Assembly (NCBI RefSeq): GCF_000425425.1
Contig: NZ_AUDK01000013.1
Span: 1 to 64,000 of the forward strand
Direction of reading: 5' to 3'
Length of the DNA: 64,000 nt
Source: Flavobacterium daejeonense DSM 17708
Lineage (GTDB): Bacteria; Bacteroidota; Bacteroidia; Flavobacteriales; Flavobacteriaceae
The translations under genes and the position numbers were made by a program. The first letter of the stretch is position 1, and the number at the start of each line of letters is the position of its first letter. The notes under the pieces were generated by a model. It was given only the letters and a program-made list of their open reading frames with translations. It searched no databases and was not told the origin of the DNA. This document shows positions 35,091 through 43,633 of the stretch, piece by piece.

Positions 35091-35531
35091 CTACTCAACC
35101 TCAATATCCTTGATAAATTCATCATACTCCAGATAAAAACGCTCTAAAGCATCCATTTTTTCATTGTAAAAGTCAAAAATAAGATCCCAGTTGTTGCGGT
35201 TACTGAAGCCAACGCCTGATTTTTCTACCCAAATGCGGCTGATGGTTTTACCGCTGTCTAAAACATAGTCTTTTTCAAAAACCAAATCGCTGATGAATTC
35301 TTCTTCGAGAATGTTTTTTAAAGCTTGCAATTTTTCAAAATAAGCCGTTCTTTTTTCGTTATTACGAGGTTCGATGTCAATAAGAACCTGAGCTTTTTTA
35401 TTATCTACAAAAAATTTAAAAGAGAAATCTTTGATTTTTGTGTCATACAATAACCATTTTCTTGGATATTTTTCGGCAAAAGCGACCCAGAATTCCCTTT
35501 TTAATCGTTGTGTTTCTTCTTTACTGTACAT
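35091..35531 (-). CDS. DUF4268 family protein
   Basis: A 146-residue cytosolic protein starting MYSKEETQRLKREFWVAFAEKYPRKW, with VLIDIEPRN, EKDYVLDSGKTISRIWVEKSGVGFSNRNNWDLIFDFY and an acidic C-terminus. This is the DUF4268 pattern. Members sometimes sit beside restriction or repair genes, but nothing here suggests that. It runs against the preceding gene with only 8 bases between their ends. Function unknown. Confidence 0.85.
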   Translation of the reverse strand: MYSKEETQRLKREFWVAFAEKYPRKWLLYDTKIKDFSFKFFVDNKKAQVLIDIEPRNNEKRTAYFEKLQALKNILEEEFISDLVFEKDYVLDSGKTISRIWVEKSGVGFSNRNNWDLIFDFYNEKMDALERFYLEYDEFIKDIEVE

Positions 35532-35617
35532 TTTAGATGCTTTGGTGTTAGAAAACTTGTGCGAAGTGGTTTTCTAAAGTATATTTATATAATGTTTTGC
35601 AAAAATAGCTTTTGATT

Positions 35618-36265
35618 ATGGATTTTCAATATTTTTTACAATTTATCCCTGCATTAGTTGGCGCACCGCTTTCGGCTTCGGTTTCGCATGAAAAGATGAT
35701 GCCTTTTGAGCGTAAAGAACTTTTGTCGAAAATAAATTTGAAAGATAAAAATCCAAAGGAAGCCGCAGTAACCATGCTTTTTTATCCTAAAAATGGTGAA
35801 ACGCATTTGGTTCTAATTGTTCGTAATTCCTATAAAGGCGTGCATTCGGATCAGGTGGCTTTTCCCGGAGGAAAGTTTGAACCTGAAGATGCCGATTTGA
35901 AAACTACAGCCTTGCGGGAAACCGAGGAAGAAATTGGCGTCAGCCGTGATAAAATTGAAATTATAAAAGCATTTAGTTCTTTATACATTCCGCCCAGTAA
36001 TTTTATGGTGCATCCTTTTTTAGGAATTTGTAAAGAAGAAATTCAGTTTGTTCCCGATCCGGTAGAAGTGACGGCTATTATCGAATTGCCTTTGGCTGAT
36101 TTCCGAAATGATGCAATTGTAGGTTATGAAACGCTTACGACTTCCTACGCCCGAAGTATCGAAGTTCCGGCTTTTAAGATTGATAATCATGTGGTTTGGG
36201 GTGCCACAGCCATGATGCTTAGTGAATTAAAAGATGTGGTGAATTCTATTTTTACAAATGATTAA
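35618..36265 (+). CDS. CoA-pyrophosphatase-type Nudix hydrolase
   Basis: A 215-residue Nudix enzyme. The UPF0035-like segment VAFPGGKFEPEDADLKTTALRETEEEIGV carries the Nudix box G-x5-E-x7-REUxEExGU with two residues of extra spacing typical of CoA pyrophosphatases (NudL), which split CoA into 3',5'-ADP and phosphopantetheine. LVLIVRNSYKGVHSDQVAFPGG in front of it is also a NudL mark. The ATG at 35618 is preferred to an in-frame TTG at 35612. The following acyltransferase gene has its own promoter inside the end region. Confidence 0.88.
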   Translation: MDFQYFLQFIPALVGAPLSASVSHEKMMPFERKELLSKINLKDKNPKEAAVTMLFYPKNGETHLVLIVRNSYKGVHSDQVAFPGGKFEPEDADLKTTALRETEEEIGVSRDKIEIIKAFSSLYIPPSNFMVHPFLGICKEEIQFVPDPVEVTAIIELPLADFRNDAIVGYETLTTSYARSIEVPAFKIDNHVVWGATAMMLSELKDVVNSIFTND

Positions 36266-36281
36266 GGATTAATGGCTAAGC

Positions 36282-36312
36282 TTTGGATTTAAACACACAA
36301 ATGTTATTTTTG
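36282..36312 (+). promoter_or_regulatory. Promoter of the acyltransferase gene
   Basis: A -33 TTTG (36282-36285) and -7 TATTTTTG (36305-36312) are 19 bases apart, an ideal Bacteroidota promoter. It places the start of transcription near 36318 and so favours the ATG at 36352 over the TTG at 36283. Confidence 0.75.
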
Positions 36313-36351
36313 TGGCTTCGCTTTCAAATTTTGAACAAGAAAACAGCGTTT

Positions 36352-37167
36352 ATGAAACTCTTTAAAAGAAATCCGTTCGGACATATTTTATTCCTGAAAA
36401 AATGGTTAATCCGTATTTTTGGGAGTTTTACGCATAGGCGTTACCGCGGTTTTAATGATTTACAAATTGAAGGTTCGGAGATTATTCGGAATTTACCCGA
36501 TACCAATGTTTTGTTTATTTCCAATCATCAAACCTATTTTGCCGATGTAGTGGCGATGTTTCACGTGTTTAATGCGAGTTTAAGTGGTCGAATCGATTCA
36601 ATAAAAAATATTGGTTATTTGTGGCAGCCTAAAATGAATATTTATTATGTGGCGGCCAAAGAAACCATGCGTTCCGGTTTATTGCCAAAAATTTTGTCTT
36701 ATGCCGGAGCCATTCCGGTGGAAAGAACCTGGCGTTCTGAAGGCGTTGATGTGACTGAAAAAAGAGCGGTAAACCCCAATGATACCGAAAATATTAAAAA
36801 AGCACTCGACGATGGCTGGGTAATTACTTTCCCTCAGGGAACTACCCGTTCTTTTAAGCCGGTTCGTAAAGGAACAGCTCATATTATTAAACAACATAAA
36901 CCCATTGTTGTTCCTATAGTTATTGATGGTTTCAGACGTTCTTTTGACCGAAAAGGAATCCGGATGAAAAAGAAAGACATTTTGCAATCTTTCATTATCA
37001 AAGAACCTTTGGAGTTTGATTATGACAATGAAACTATTGAAGATATTGTTGAGAAAATAGAATATGCCATTGAGCAACATCCTTCTTTTTTAAAAGTAAT
37101 CCCAATTGAAGAATTAGAAGAGCAGGAAGAGTTGAACAAATTGCGTCAATGGGAAATTGATTCTTAG
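36352..37167 (+). CDS. PlsC-type 1-acyl-glycerol-3-phosphate acyltransferase family protein
   Basis: A 271-residue protein starting MKLFKRNPFGHILFLKKW. It carries the acyltransferase blocks NVLFISNHQTYFADV (block I), AGAIPVERTW (block II), VITFPQGTTRS (block III, in place of FPEGT) and PIVVPIVIDGF (block IV). These fit lysophosphatidate or other lysolipid acyltransferases acting at the inner membrane in phospholipid synthesis. Block I reads H-QTYFA-D, so five residues part the catalytic His and Asp where four are usual. The promoter in front supports this start. The C-terminus is helical and acidic. Substrate not assignable. Confidence 0.85.
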   Translation: MKLFKRNPFGHILFLKKWLIRIFGSFTHRRYRGFNDLQIEGSEIIRNLPDTNVLFISNHQTYFADVVAMFHVFNASLSGRIDSIKNIGYLWQPKMNIYYVAAKETMRSGLLPKILSYAGAIPVERTWRSEGVDVTEKRAVNPNDTENIKKALDDGWVITFPQGTTRSFKPVRKGTAHIIKQHKPIVVPIVIDGFRRSFDRKGIRMKKKDILQSFIIKEPLEFDYDNETIEDIVEKIEYAIEQHPSFLKVIPIEELEEQEELNKLRQWEIDS

Positions 37168-37168
37168 T

Positions 37169-38239
37169 TTACAAAGATTTCTTTTTAGAATAATTGATTA
37201 ACAAATCGATAAATTTACTGTAGCTGTCCATGCCGTCTTTTTGTTGATTGATTCTAAGATAACGGTCGTAAAAAGCATGGAAACCTTTTTCAATCGGGGT
37301 TTCATATTCCATCCAGAATTGTTCGCTTTCGATATAGTTTTTGATAATTCCCCGATGAACCGTTTTTAATAATTTTAGATAAATTTTTTCATCTCTCATT
37401 TGCCAATTAGCTAAACAATAACGCAACGCAAAACTGTAGCCGGAATATTTAAAATACAAATTCTCATTATTTACCGAAGCTAAAAAACCGATGAAATTGC
37501 ATTCGCTTTCGCTGGCATAACCCATTTGATGCGCCATTTCGTGGCAACTGGTGGTGGGTAAATTGTATTTAGGCATTAAATCATTTACCTGCGCTTCATT
37601 GGTAAACGGATTCAAATAACCGCCAAATCCCATGTAAGTGAGCGGCAAACTAAAAAGCGATTTTTTGATACTTAAATTTTGGTAAGTAAAAAAAGGATAA
37701 GTTTCGGCCAGTTTTTGATAACCATTTACGTTTTTGGAAAAAGTAACTTCGTCAGAATAAGGATAGCGGACTTTCAGCGTATCGTTTTTGGTAATTTGGG
37801 AGTGAATTTCATTGGTTTTGGCAATGATTTTTTTGGTAAAAAAATACAAATCCGCATCTGAATAATCCCTTTCAATTTTCATTTTTTCAAATAGAGGCAT
37901 GCGGTAATAATTTAGTGCCCACAAAAAATGAAAGAAAAAGTAAAACACCGAAAGCACACTTAAAACGGATAAAAAGGAGTCTTTCCAATTGGTTTTTCTC
38001 CCGATATTTCGGGATCTATGGTTCCAAAGCCATTTTCCGGCTAAGAAAATCAAAATAAAATAGAAAATATCGCCAACCGAAAACGGAATCCATCCTAAAA
38101 TAATTCTGGAGAATTTTGATAGAACAGGGTACAATCCATTACTATAATAGTGTTCTACTGCTTCCGGGAAAAATGGAAGTATTTTAAGAATTAGAATTTG
38201 AATAATTAATAAAAATGGCAGGATGTATTTTCGTTTCAA
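37169..38239 (-). CDS. DUF3810 membrane-anchored metallopeptidase-like protein
   Basis: A 356-residue protein with three N-terminal membrane helices (about 5-22, 54-71, 88-108) and a large outside domain. The zinc-peptidase motif SCHEMAHQMGYASESECNF (HExxH at about residue 233) and the NEAQVNDLMP segment before it match DUF3810. The start is a TTG at 38239; no in-frame ATG precedes it before a stop-free but promoter-like stretch. A palindrome TCCCGATATTTCGGGA falls in the linker after the second helix and encodes SRNIG. The stop is 2 bases from the end of the converging acyltransferase gene. Proteolysis is inferred from the motif. Confidence 0.88.
   Translation of the reverse strand: MKRKYILPFLLIIQILILKILPFFPEAVEHYYSNGLYPVLSKFSRIILGWIPFSVGDIFYFILIFLAGKWLWNHRSRNIGRKTNWKDSFLSVLSVLSVFYFFFHFLWALNYYRMPLFEKMKIERDYSDADLYFFTKKIIAKTNEIHSQITKNDTLKVRYPYSDEVTFSKNVNGYQKLAETYPFFTYQNLSIKKSLFSLPLTYMGFGGYLNPFTNEAQVNDLMPKYNLPTTSCHEMAHQMGYASESECNFIGFLASVNNENLYFKYSGYSFALRYCLANWQMRDEKIYLKLLKTVHRGIIKNYIESEQFWMEYETPIEKGFHAFYDRYLRINQQKDGMDSYSKFIDLLINYSKKKSL
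37999..38014. repeat. TCCCGA-TCGGGA palindrome inside the DUF3810 gene
   Basis: TCCCGATATTTCGGGA has the same 6-base arms as the yidC terminator and the palindrome at 53630. It lies in frame in the coding region, in a loop between membrane helices, where an insertion would be tolerated. Confidence 0.7.
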
Positions 38240-38311
38240 AATTGAAATTTTATAGTCTTGTAAATATATTATAATATTCGGTTTAATGAGAAAAAAGGCT
38301 TTTAATCTTTG

Positions 38312-38319
38312 TAACTTTG
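38312..38319 (+). promoter_or_regulatory. -7 promoter box of pepD
   Basis: TAACTTTG fits TAnnTTTG and lies 32 bases before the pepD ATG. Confidence 0.55.
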
Positions 38320-38351
38320 AGTCTTTAATTATTACAAATTCAAATTAAAAT

Positions 38352-39815
38352 ATGAGTCAGGAAATACGAAATTTAGAACCAAAGGCATTATGGAATAATT
38401 TTGCTAATTTGAATGCCGTACCAAGACCTTCCAAAAAAGAAGAAAGAGTAGTGGCATTTATTAAAGATTTTGGTGAAAAACTAGGGTTGGAAGTTATTGA
38501 AGATGCGGTTCACAATGTAATTATTTGCAAACCGGCAACTGCAGGAATGGAAAATCGCAAAAAGGTGGTTTTGCAGGGACATTTGGATATGGTACATCAA
38601 AAAAATGCTGATACCGTTTTTGATTTTGAAAAGCAGGGCATCGAAATGTATATTGATGGTGACTGGGTTCGTGCTAAAGGAACTACTCTGGGAGCTGATA
38701 ACGGTTTAGGAGTTGCTGCAATTATGGCTGTTTTAGAAAGTACAACTATTGCGCATCCGGCTATTGAAGCTTTGTTTACTATTGATGAAGAAACCGGAAT
38801 GACCGGAGCGATGAATTTACAAGCAGGAGTGCTGCAAGGGCAAATTTTGTTGAATCTGGATACCGAAGAAGATGACGAAATAGATATAGGTTGTGCCGGA
38901 GGAGTAGATGTTACTGCTGAAGCCGAGTATGATGAAGAAGAAACTCCGGAGCATTCGATAGGCTATCAAATTACCGTAAAAGGTTTAAAAGGCGGGCATT
39001 CCGGGATGGATATTCATAAAGGATTAGGAAATGCCAATAAAATAATGAACCGTTTGTTATTTGACGGATTTGATAATTTTGGTTTGCAGATTTCGGAAAT
39101 TCAGGGCGGAAGTTTGCGTAATGCTATTCCGCGTGAAAGTGTGGCTAAAGTGATTATTGCTTCGGTTTATGATGAAGCCTTTGAGTTTGATATGCAACAA
39201 ATTGTAAACGAAATTAAAGCAGAGTTAAAAACTACCGAGCCGAATTTAGAAATTAGTTTCGAAAAATTAAAAAAAGCGCCTGCTAAGGTGATGCCATCGA
39301 TGGCGCAATATTATTTTGTGCGTTCTATGGCTGCGGCTGCCAATGGAGTTCATCGAATGAGTGCCGATTTTGAAAACTTGGTTGAAACTTCTAATAATAT
39401 TGCCAAAGTAAGTCTTGGAAAAGGAAAATTAACGATTCAATGTTTGACACGTTCTTCGGTTGAATCGGCGAAGTTTGATTTGGCAAACGAATTGCGTTCG
39501 GCTTTTGAGCTGATGGGCTGTGAAGTTGAAATTTCAGGTTCTTACCTGGGATGGGCACCTAATCCGGATTCGGCAATTTTGAAAACTTTGGTTCCTATTT
39601 ATGAAAAATTAAATGGCAAAAAACCTAAAGTGGTTGCCTGTCATGCCGGTTTAGAATGTGGAATTCTTGGCGGAATTTATCCGGAAATGGATATGATTTC
39701 CTTTGGACCAACCATTCACGGAGCTCATTCTCCGGATGAAAGAGCGAGTATTTCTTCTGCCCAAAAGTTCTGGAAGTTTTTAGTGGAAGTTTTGGCTAAT
39801 ATTCCGGTTAAATAG
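38352..39815 (+). CDS. pepD: Aminoacyl-histidine dipeptidase (PepD)
   Basis: A 487-residue M20-family metallopeptidase that cleaves Xaa-His dipeptides such as carnosine. Zinc and catalytic motifs are KVVLQGHLDMVHQKN (His, Asp), GADNGLGVAAIMA (bridging Asp), FTIDEETGMTGA (general base and ligand Glu), LLNLDTEEDDEIDIGCAGG and the C-terminal HAGLECGILGG and SFGPTIHGAHSPDERASI. The lid domain starts with GGHSGMDIHKGLGNANKIMN. It is complete, cytosolic and monocistronic, with its own promoter box and a hairpin after it. Confidence 0.96.
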   Translation: MSQEIRNLEPKALWNNFANLNAVPRPSKKEERVVAFIKDFGEKLGLEVIEDAVHNVIICKPATAGMENRKKVVLQGHLDMVHQKNADTVFDFEKQGIEMYIDGDWVRAKGTTLGADNGLGVAAIMAVLESTTIAHPAIEALFTIDEETGMTGAMNLQAGVLQGQILLNLDTEEDDEIDIGCAGGVDVTAEAEYDEEETPEHSIGYQITVKGLKGGHSGMDIHKGLGNANKIMNRLLFDGFDNFGLQISEIQGGSLRNAIPRESVAKVIIASVYDEAFEFDMQQIVNEIKAELKTTEPNLEISFEKLKKAPAKVMPSMAQYYFVRSMAAAANGVHRMSADFENLVETSNNIAKVSLGKGKLTIQCLTRSSVESAKFDLANELRSAFELMGCEVEISGSYLGWAPNPDSAILKTLVPIYEKLNGKKPKVVACHAGLECGILGGIYPEMDMISFGPTIHGAHSPDERASISSAQKFWKFLVEVLANIPVK

Positions 39816-39820
39816 TATTT

Positions 39821-39873
39821 AGTGTTCAGTTGCAGTATTCAGTTAAAAACGGATAACTGCAACTGGAATACGG
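39821..39873. repeat. Heptamer-type palindrome between pepD and the converging gene
   Basis: Units of mostly seven bases (GTGTTCA, GTTGCA, GTATTCA, then their complements) form arms with AGTTGCAGT (39828-39836) paired with ACTGCAACT (39856-39864). It belongs to the same family as 50857-50891 and may act as terminator for both genes. Confidence 0.55.
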
Positions 39874-39874
39874 T

Positions 39875-40642
39875 TTATTTTTTCTTTAAAACTTTATATT
39901 GCTCATAGCAACCGCTTATGGCATCCATAATTTGAAGGTCGTTTGCGGTTTGAATAAAAGATTCCGAATAGTTGCATCGTTGCAGAATTTCGGGGATTTC
40001 TTTTTTGTCAATTCCTAATAAAACAGCCAGCGTTTCGCGGTCAAATTTAGATTCCAAAAGATTTCTAACCGTGTCGTCTTTCTTCATTTCTTTGAGTTTT
40101 TTCAACTCAGTACCTTTTTTTCCGAAGAAGTTGTACAACATATCGGCAGGGTTGAAAATAGAACCCAATACTTTCCCGAAAGCTCCGGGAGAATATTCTC
40201 CGGCTTCGTAACCACTGTTTAATCCCGAAATATTGTATTGGTAGTTTTTGTTAATAGGAATGGTTTTGGAATCTACTTCCAAATAGCCCGTTAGGTTAAA
40301 AGGTCGAATGACAACTTCTTCCAGTGCAATAGCTTTTTCGGTCAGGAAAATTTTGGCAACTTTATTTTTTATCCAGTCATTAGTCACTTTTACTCTTAAG
40401 GATTGAAATCCTAAAAGGGTAAAATGCAGGGTGTCGGTCGGATGAACGTCAATTTCGAAATATCCTTTGGAGTCGGTGATAGCACCTCTTACTTTGTTGA
40501 TGTTGATAACGTTAACGCCGCTCAAAGGCGCTTTGCTGTTGTCGTTATAAACATAACCTGTTACTTTTTGAGAAGAAATTGCTTCCTGAGCTAATGTAGG
40601 TATAGCCAGGACTAAAAATAAAAAAACTACAAAATATTTCAT
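39875..40642 (-). CDS. Secreted protein with CarboxypepD_reg-like domain
   Basis: A 255-residue exported protein (signal peptide ending LAIPTLAQ). Residues about 25-105 form a carboxypeptidase regulatory-like beta-sandwich (VTGYVYNDNSKAPLSGVNVININ, GAITDSKGYFEIDVHPTDTLHFTLLGFQSL), as found in front of TonB receptors. The remainder, with VVIRPFNLTGYLEVD and FGKVLGSIFNPADMLYNFFGKKG, is conserved in flavobacteria without known role. No barrel follows, so it is not a receptor itself. Surface or periplasmic binding is possible. Confidence 0.85.
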   Translation of the reverse strand: MKYFVVFLFLVLAIPTLAQEAISSQKVTGYVYNDNSKAPLSGVNVININKVRGAITDSKGYFEIDVHPTDTLHFTLLGFQSLRVKVTNDWIKNKVAKIFLTEKAIALEEVVIRPFNLTGYLEVDSKTIPINKNYQYNISGLNSGYEAGEYSPGAFGKVLGSIFNPADMLYNFFGKKGTELKKLKEMKKDDTVRNLLESKFDRETLAVLLGIDKKEIPEILQRCNYSESFIQTANDLQIMDAISGCYEQYKVLKKK

Positions 40643-40731
40643 AAACGGCTTTAAAACTCTAAAAGTAATAAAACGGCTTTAAATATTTTGTAGTTTATTA
40701 TTTTAATTATAAGAAAATTAACAAGGGCTTG

Positions 40732-42558
40732 TTAGTCTCTTCGTGGTCTTCTAGGTCTTGGTGAGTCACCAAAGCTTTCTGAACGTCTTGGAGCTCTGTC
40801 GGAAGCACCTTCTCTTCGGGAATTGCTTCTTTCGCCTCTGAATCCGCCTTCTCTTCTCTCACTTCTAAAACCACCTTCGCGTCTTCCGCCATCACGTCTT
40901 CCACCAGAGTTTCTTCCGTTATGATCGCGTCTTCCGCCACCGTCATTTTTAGAAATTTCAACATTAATACGACGTCCTTCTAATTGTACGTTGTTTAAAA
41001 TGTCCATTACTTTGTCAGTGTGTTCCGCATCAGTGTTAAAGAAAGAGAATCCTTCTTTTACATCTACTTTAAATACGTCATCACGGCCTAAGTCTAAGGT
41101 TTCTTTCAAATAATCTTTCAAAGACATCCAGTCAAAGTTGTCTCTGGAACCAATGTTTACGAAATATCTCGTTGCACCACCGTTGTTGTTTTCTCTTGGC
41201 GCACGTTCGCTGTTACGCTCACGTCTGTCCGATCCGGAAACTGAAATGTCTCGGTTCTTTTTGTAATAATTAATAAAACGGTTGAATTCTACCGAAACCA
41301 TTTTCTTAATCAATTCTTCTTTCGATAGACCTTCCAAAACATCGTTGATAGCCGGTAAGTAGTTGTCAATTTCGTGATCTACTTCAGTATCTTTGATTTT
41401 GTTAGCTAAGTGTAATAATTGAATTTCGCAGATTTCGATTCCGGATGGAATAGATTTTTCTTCAAATTTTTGTTTGATGATTCTTTCGATAGAAGAAATT
41501 TTGCGCAATTCACTTTTCGTTACAATTACGATAGACGTTCCTAATTTACCTGCACGTCCTGTACGACCTGAACGGTGGTTGTAGGTTTCAATTTCGTCCG
41601 GTAATTGGTAGTTTACTACGTGAGTTACATTGTCAACGTCAATTCCACGAGCAGCCACATCGGTAGCAACAAGCATTTGGATTTGTCTTCCGCGGAAAGA
41701 TTTCATTACCGCATCACGTTGTGCCTGAGATAAATCTCCGTGCAAAGCAGCAGCGCTGTATCCGTCTTCGATTAATTTTTCAGCGATAGCTTGTGTGTCA
41801 CGTTTTGTTCTGCAAAAAACTACAGAAAAGATATCCGGATTAGCATCCGCTAAACGTTTCAAGGCTTCGTAACGGTCACGAGCATTTACTAAGTAAAATT
41901 CGTGAGAAACTGTAGCTGAACCTGAGTTTTTGGTTCCAACCGTAATTTCTTCGGGATTGCTCATGAATTGTTTTCCAATTCGGGCAACCTCTGCCGGCAT
42001 GGTAGCAGAAAACAACCATGTGTTTTTCTCGTCTGGGGTTGTTGAAAGGATGTTTACGATATCATCATAGAATCCCATGTTCAACATTTCGTCTGCTTCG
42101 TCCAAAATGCAGTAGTCAATTTGTGTGATATTAACCAAACCTCTGTTGATCATATCCTGCATTCTGCCTGGTGTAGCTACAATAATTTGTGCTCCTCTTT
42201 TGACTTCTCTGGCTTGTTCGGTAATGCTGGCACCACCGTAAACGGCAACTACATTGATACCCTTTTCGTATTTAGAGTAGTTTTTAAGTTCGTTAGCAAT
42301 TTGTAAACAAAGCTCTCTTGTTGGAGATAAAATTAACGCTTGTGTATTTCTGTTGTCAGCATCAATTTTCTGAATAACTGGAAAACCAAAAGCTGCTGTT
42401 TTCCCGGTCCCCGTTTGAGCCAACGCAACTAAATCTGTATCTTTTTCCAATAATAGGGGAATCGCTTTCTCCTGTACTTCCGACGGATTTTCAAATCCTA
42501 GATCTTTAATCGCCTTCAGTAACGATTCACTCAATCCTAATTGTTCAAATTTATTCAT
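40732..42558 (-). CDS. DEAD-box RNA helicase (DeaD/CsdA-like)
   Basis: A 608-residue ATP-dependent RNA helicase. Motifs in order: Q motif FEQLGLSESLL, I AQTGTGKTAA, Ia PTRELCLQ, Ib TPGR, II DEAD, III SATMP, IV VVFCRTK, V ATDVAARGIDV and VI HRSGRTGRAGK. A DbpA-type RNA-binding domain at about 450-530 (YFVNIGSRDNFDWMSLKDYL, VKEGFSFFNTD) is followed by a Gly/Arg/Ser-rich RGG tail (GGRRDGGRREGGF and similar). This build is that of cold-shock DeaD proteins active in ribosome assembly and mRNA turnover. A TAATTTTG promoter box lies 22 bases upstream. Confidence 0.95.
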   Translation of the reverse strand: MNKFEQLGLSESLLKAIKDLGFENPSEVQEKAIPLLLEKDTDLVALAQTGTGKTAAFGFPVIQKIDADNRNTQALILSPTRELCLQIANELKNYSKYEKGINVVAVYGGASITEQAREVKRGAQIIVATPGRMQDMINRGLVNITQIDYCILDEADEMLNMGFYDDIVNILSTTPDEKNTWLFSATMPAEVARIGKQFMSNPEEITVGTKNSGSATVSHEFYLVNARDRYEALKRLADANPDIFSVVFCRTKRDTQAIAEKLIEDGYSAAALHGDLSQAQRDAVMKSFRGRQIQMLVATDVAARGIDVDNVTHVVNYQLPDEIETYNHRSGRTGRAGKLGTSIVIVTKSELRKISSIERIIKQKFEEKSIPSGIEICEIQLLHLANKIKDTEVDHEIDNYLPAINDVLEGLSKEELIKKMVSVEFNRFINYYKKNRDISVSGSDRRERNSERAPRENNNGGATRYFVNIGSRDNFDWMSLKDYLKETLDLGRDDVFKVDVKEGFSFFNTDAEHTDKVMDILNNVQLEGRRINVEISKNDGGGRRDHNGRNSGGRRDGGRREGGFRSERREGGFRGERSNSRREGASDRAPRRSESFGDSPRPRRPRRD

Positions 42559-42580
42559 TATGTCTTTTTAAAATAGGGCG

Positions 42581-42588
42581 CAAAATTA
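42581..42588 (-). promoter_or_regulatory. -7 promoter box of the DEAD-box helicase gene
   Basis: On the minus strand this reads TAATTTTG followed by CGCCC, the same box and flank as in front of guaA. It lies 22 bases from the ATG, so the leader is short. Confidence 0.6.
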
Positions 42589-42762
42589 CTGCGAAAAATC
42601 GACATAAACTAATGCATTTCTAAGTTTTACTGATTTAATATCTTTTGATTATCAGAAAGTTATGTTTTTAGCCGGAAATTAGACAGGCTGTTTTTTGATT
42701 TTTGACTGTAAATAAGCCGGTTGCTTTTTGAAAAAATGAATAAAAGCTTGGATTTTAGACAG

Positions 42763-43341
42763 TTATTTTAATTCGTTTAAAAAAGAGATTAGTAATTGGG
42801 TTGCTTTTCCGCGATGGCTGATTTTATTTTTTGTTTCTAAAGACAACTCGGCAAAAGTTTCCTGAAAACCTTCCGGTTGAAAAATCGGATCATAACCAAA
42901 ACCCTGATTTCCTGATTTTTCTGTGGTAATTTTTCCTTTGGCAATGCCGGTAAATAATTGTTGGCTTCCGTTAAGATTTAAGGCGATAACCGTTTTAAAT
43001 TGTGCTGTTCTGTTATTGTTGTTGTTTAAGGCGTTCAGTACTTTATTCATATTATCTTCGGCATTTTTTTGCTCACCTGCATAGCGGGCTGAAAAAACTC
43101 CCGGCTCTCCATTCAAAGCATCAATTTCCAGTCCGGTATCGTCGGCAAAACAATTGTAGCCGTATTTTTCAGTCACATAATTTGCTTTTAGAATAGCGTT
43201 GCCTTCAATAGTATTGGCAGTTTCCGGAATTTCTTCATGACAGCCTATGGATTCCAGACTTAAAATTTCTATTGAAGCGGGAAGTAACTCCTGAATTTCT
43301 TTGATTTTATTTTTATTGTTAGAAGCGAAAACAAGTTGCAT
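42763..43341 (-). CDS. rdgB: dITP/XTP pyrophosphatase (RdgB/HAM1 family)
   Basis: A 192-residue enzyme that removes non-canonical purine nucleoside triphosphates. Visible are LVFASNNKNKIKEIQELL, the base and metal site CFADDTGLEIDALNGEPGVFSARYAG, FKTVIALNL, GFGYDPIFQPEGFQETFAEL and the closing KNKISHRGKAT. Length and motifs are complete. It is transcribed alone on the minus strand. A probable small RNA lies behind its start on the other strand. Confidence 0.95.
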   Translation of the reverse strand: MQLVFASNNKNKIKEIQELLPASIEILSLESIGCHEEIPETANTIEGNAILKANYVTEKYGYNCFADDTGLEIDALNGEPGVFSARYAGEQKNAEDNMNKVLNALNNNNNRTAQFKTVIALNLNGSQQLFTGIAKGKITTEKSGNQGFGYDPIFQPEGFQETFAELSLETKNKISHRGKATQLLISFLNELK

Positions 43342-43456
43342 TTTTTATATGTTTTTTGATGTTTTGATGAATAAACTGATAGAGATTATTAGTGGTTTGT
43401 TTTTAATCTTAAATTATTGGTAATTAATTGTTTATGGTTTAAAAATGTTGAAATAA

Positions 43457-43633
43457 TTTGTATTTATTCAAATTAAAATCGTAACTTTATACTGTGGTTT
43501 TGATTCATTACTTGTGTATGTTAATTTGGGTAGAAAAATGAAAACACAATCATCAGCAGCATTTAGTTAATTATAAGTTGAGAATAGTAAATCAAAACCA
43601 ATACTGGAGGGCTTTAATAGCCCTCCTTTTTTT
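43457..43633 (+). ncRNA. Putative small transcript with 10-codon reading frame
   Basis: Between the two minus-strand genes there is a plus-strand unit: -33 TTTG (43457-43460), 21 bases, a -7-like TAACTTTA (43482-43489), and a strong one-way terminator at 43606-43633. The predicted RNA is about 140 nt from near 43495. It contains ATG AAA ACA CAA and so on, a 10-codon frame (MKTQSSAAFS) at 43538-43570. No gene follows on this strand, so it is not an attenuator of a downstream gene. Whether the RNA or the peptide matters is unknown. Confidence 0.5.
43606..43633 (+). terminator. Terminator of the small transcript
   Basis: A perfect 8-bp GC-rich stem (GGAGGGCT / AGCCCTCC) with a 5-base loop is followed by seven T. 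On the minus strand no T run follows, so it serves the plus strand only. Confidence 0.85.

Noticed and set aside
35091-35531. DUF4268 gene as part of a restriction-modification system
   Set aside because: No methyltransferase or endonuclease neighbours; it stands alone between unrelated genes.
40707-40964. An 85-residue minus-strand frame at the end of the helicase gene
   Set aside because: It overlaps the Arg/Gly-rich C-terminal coding part of the DEAD-box helicase in another frame; the low-complexity codons keep it open. No start context or homology by eye.
43538-43570. Attenuator leader peptide for an amino-acid operon
   Set aside because: No gene follows on the plus strand after the terminator and the codons show no run of one regulatory amino acid.
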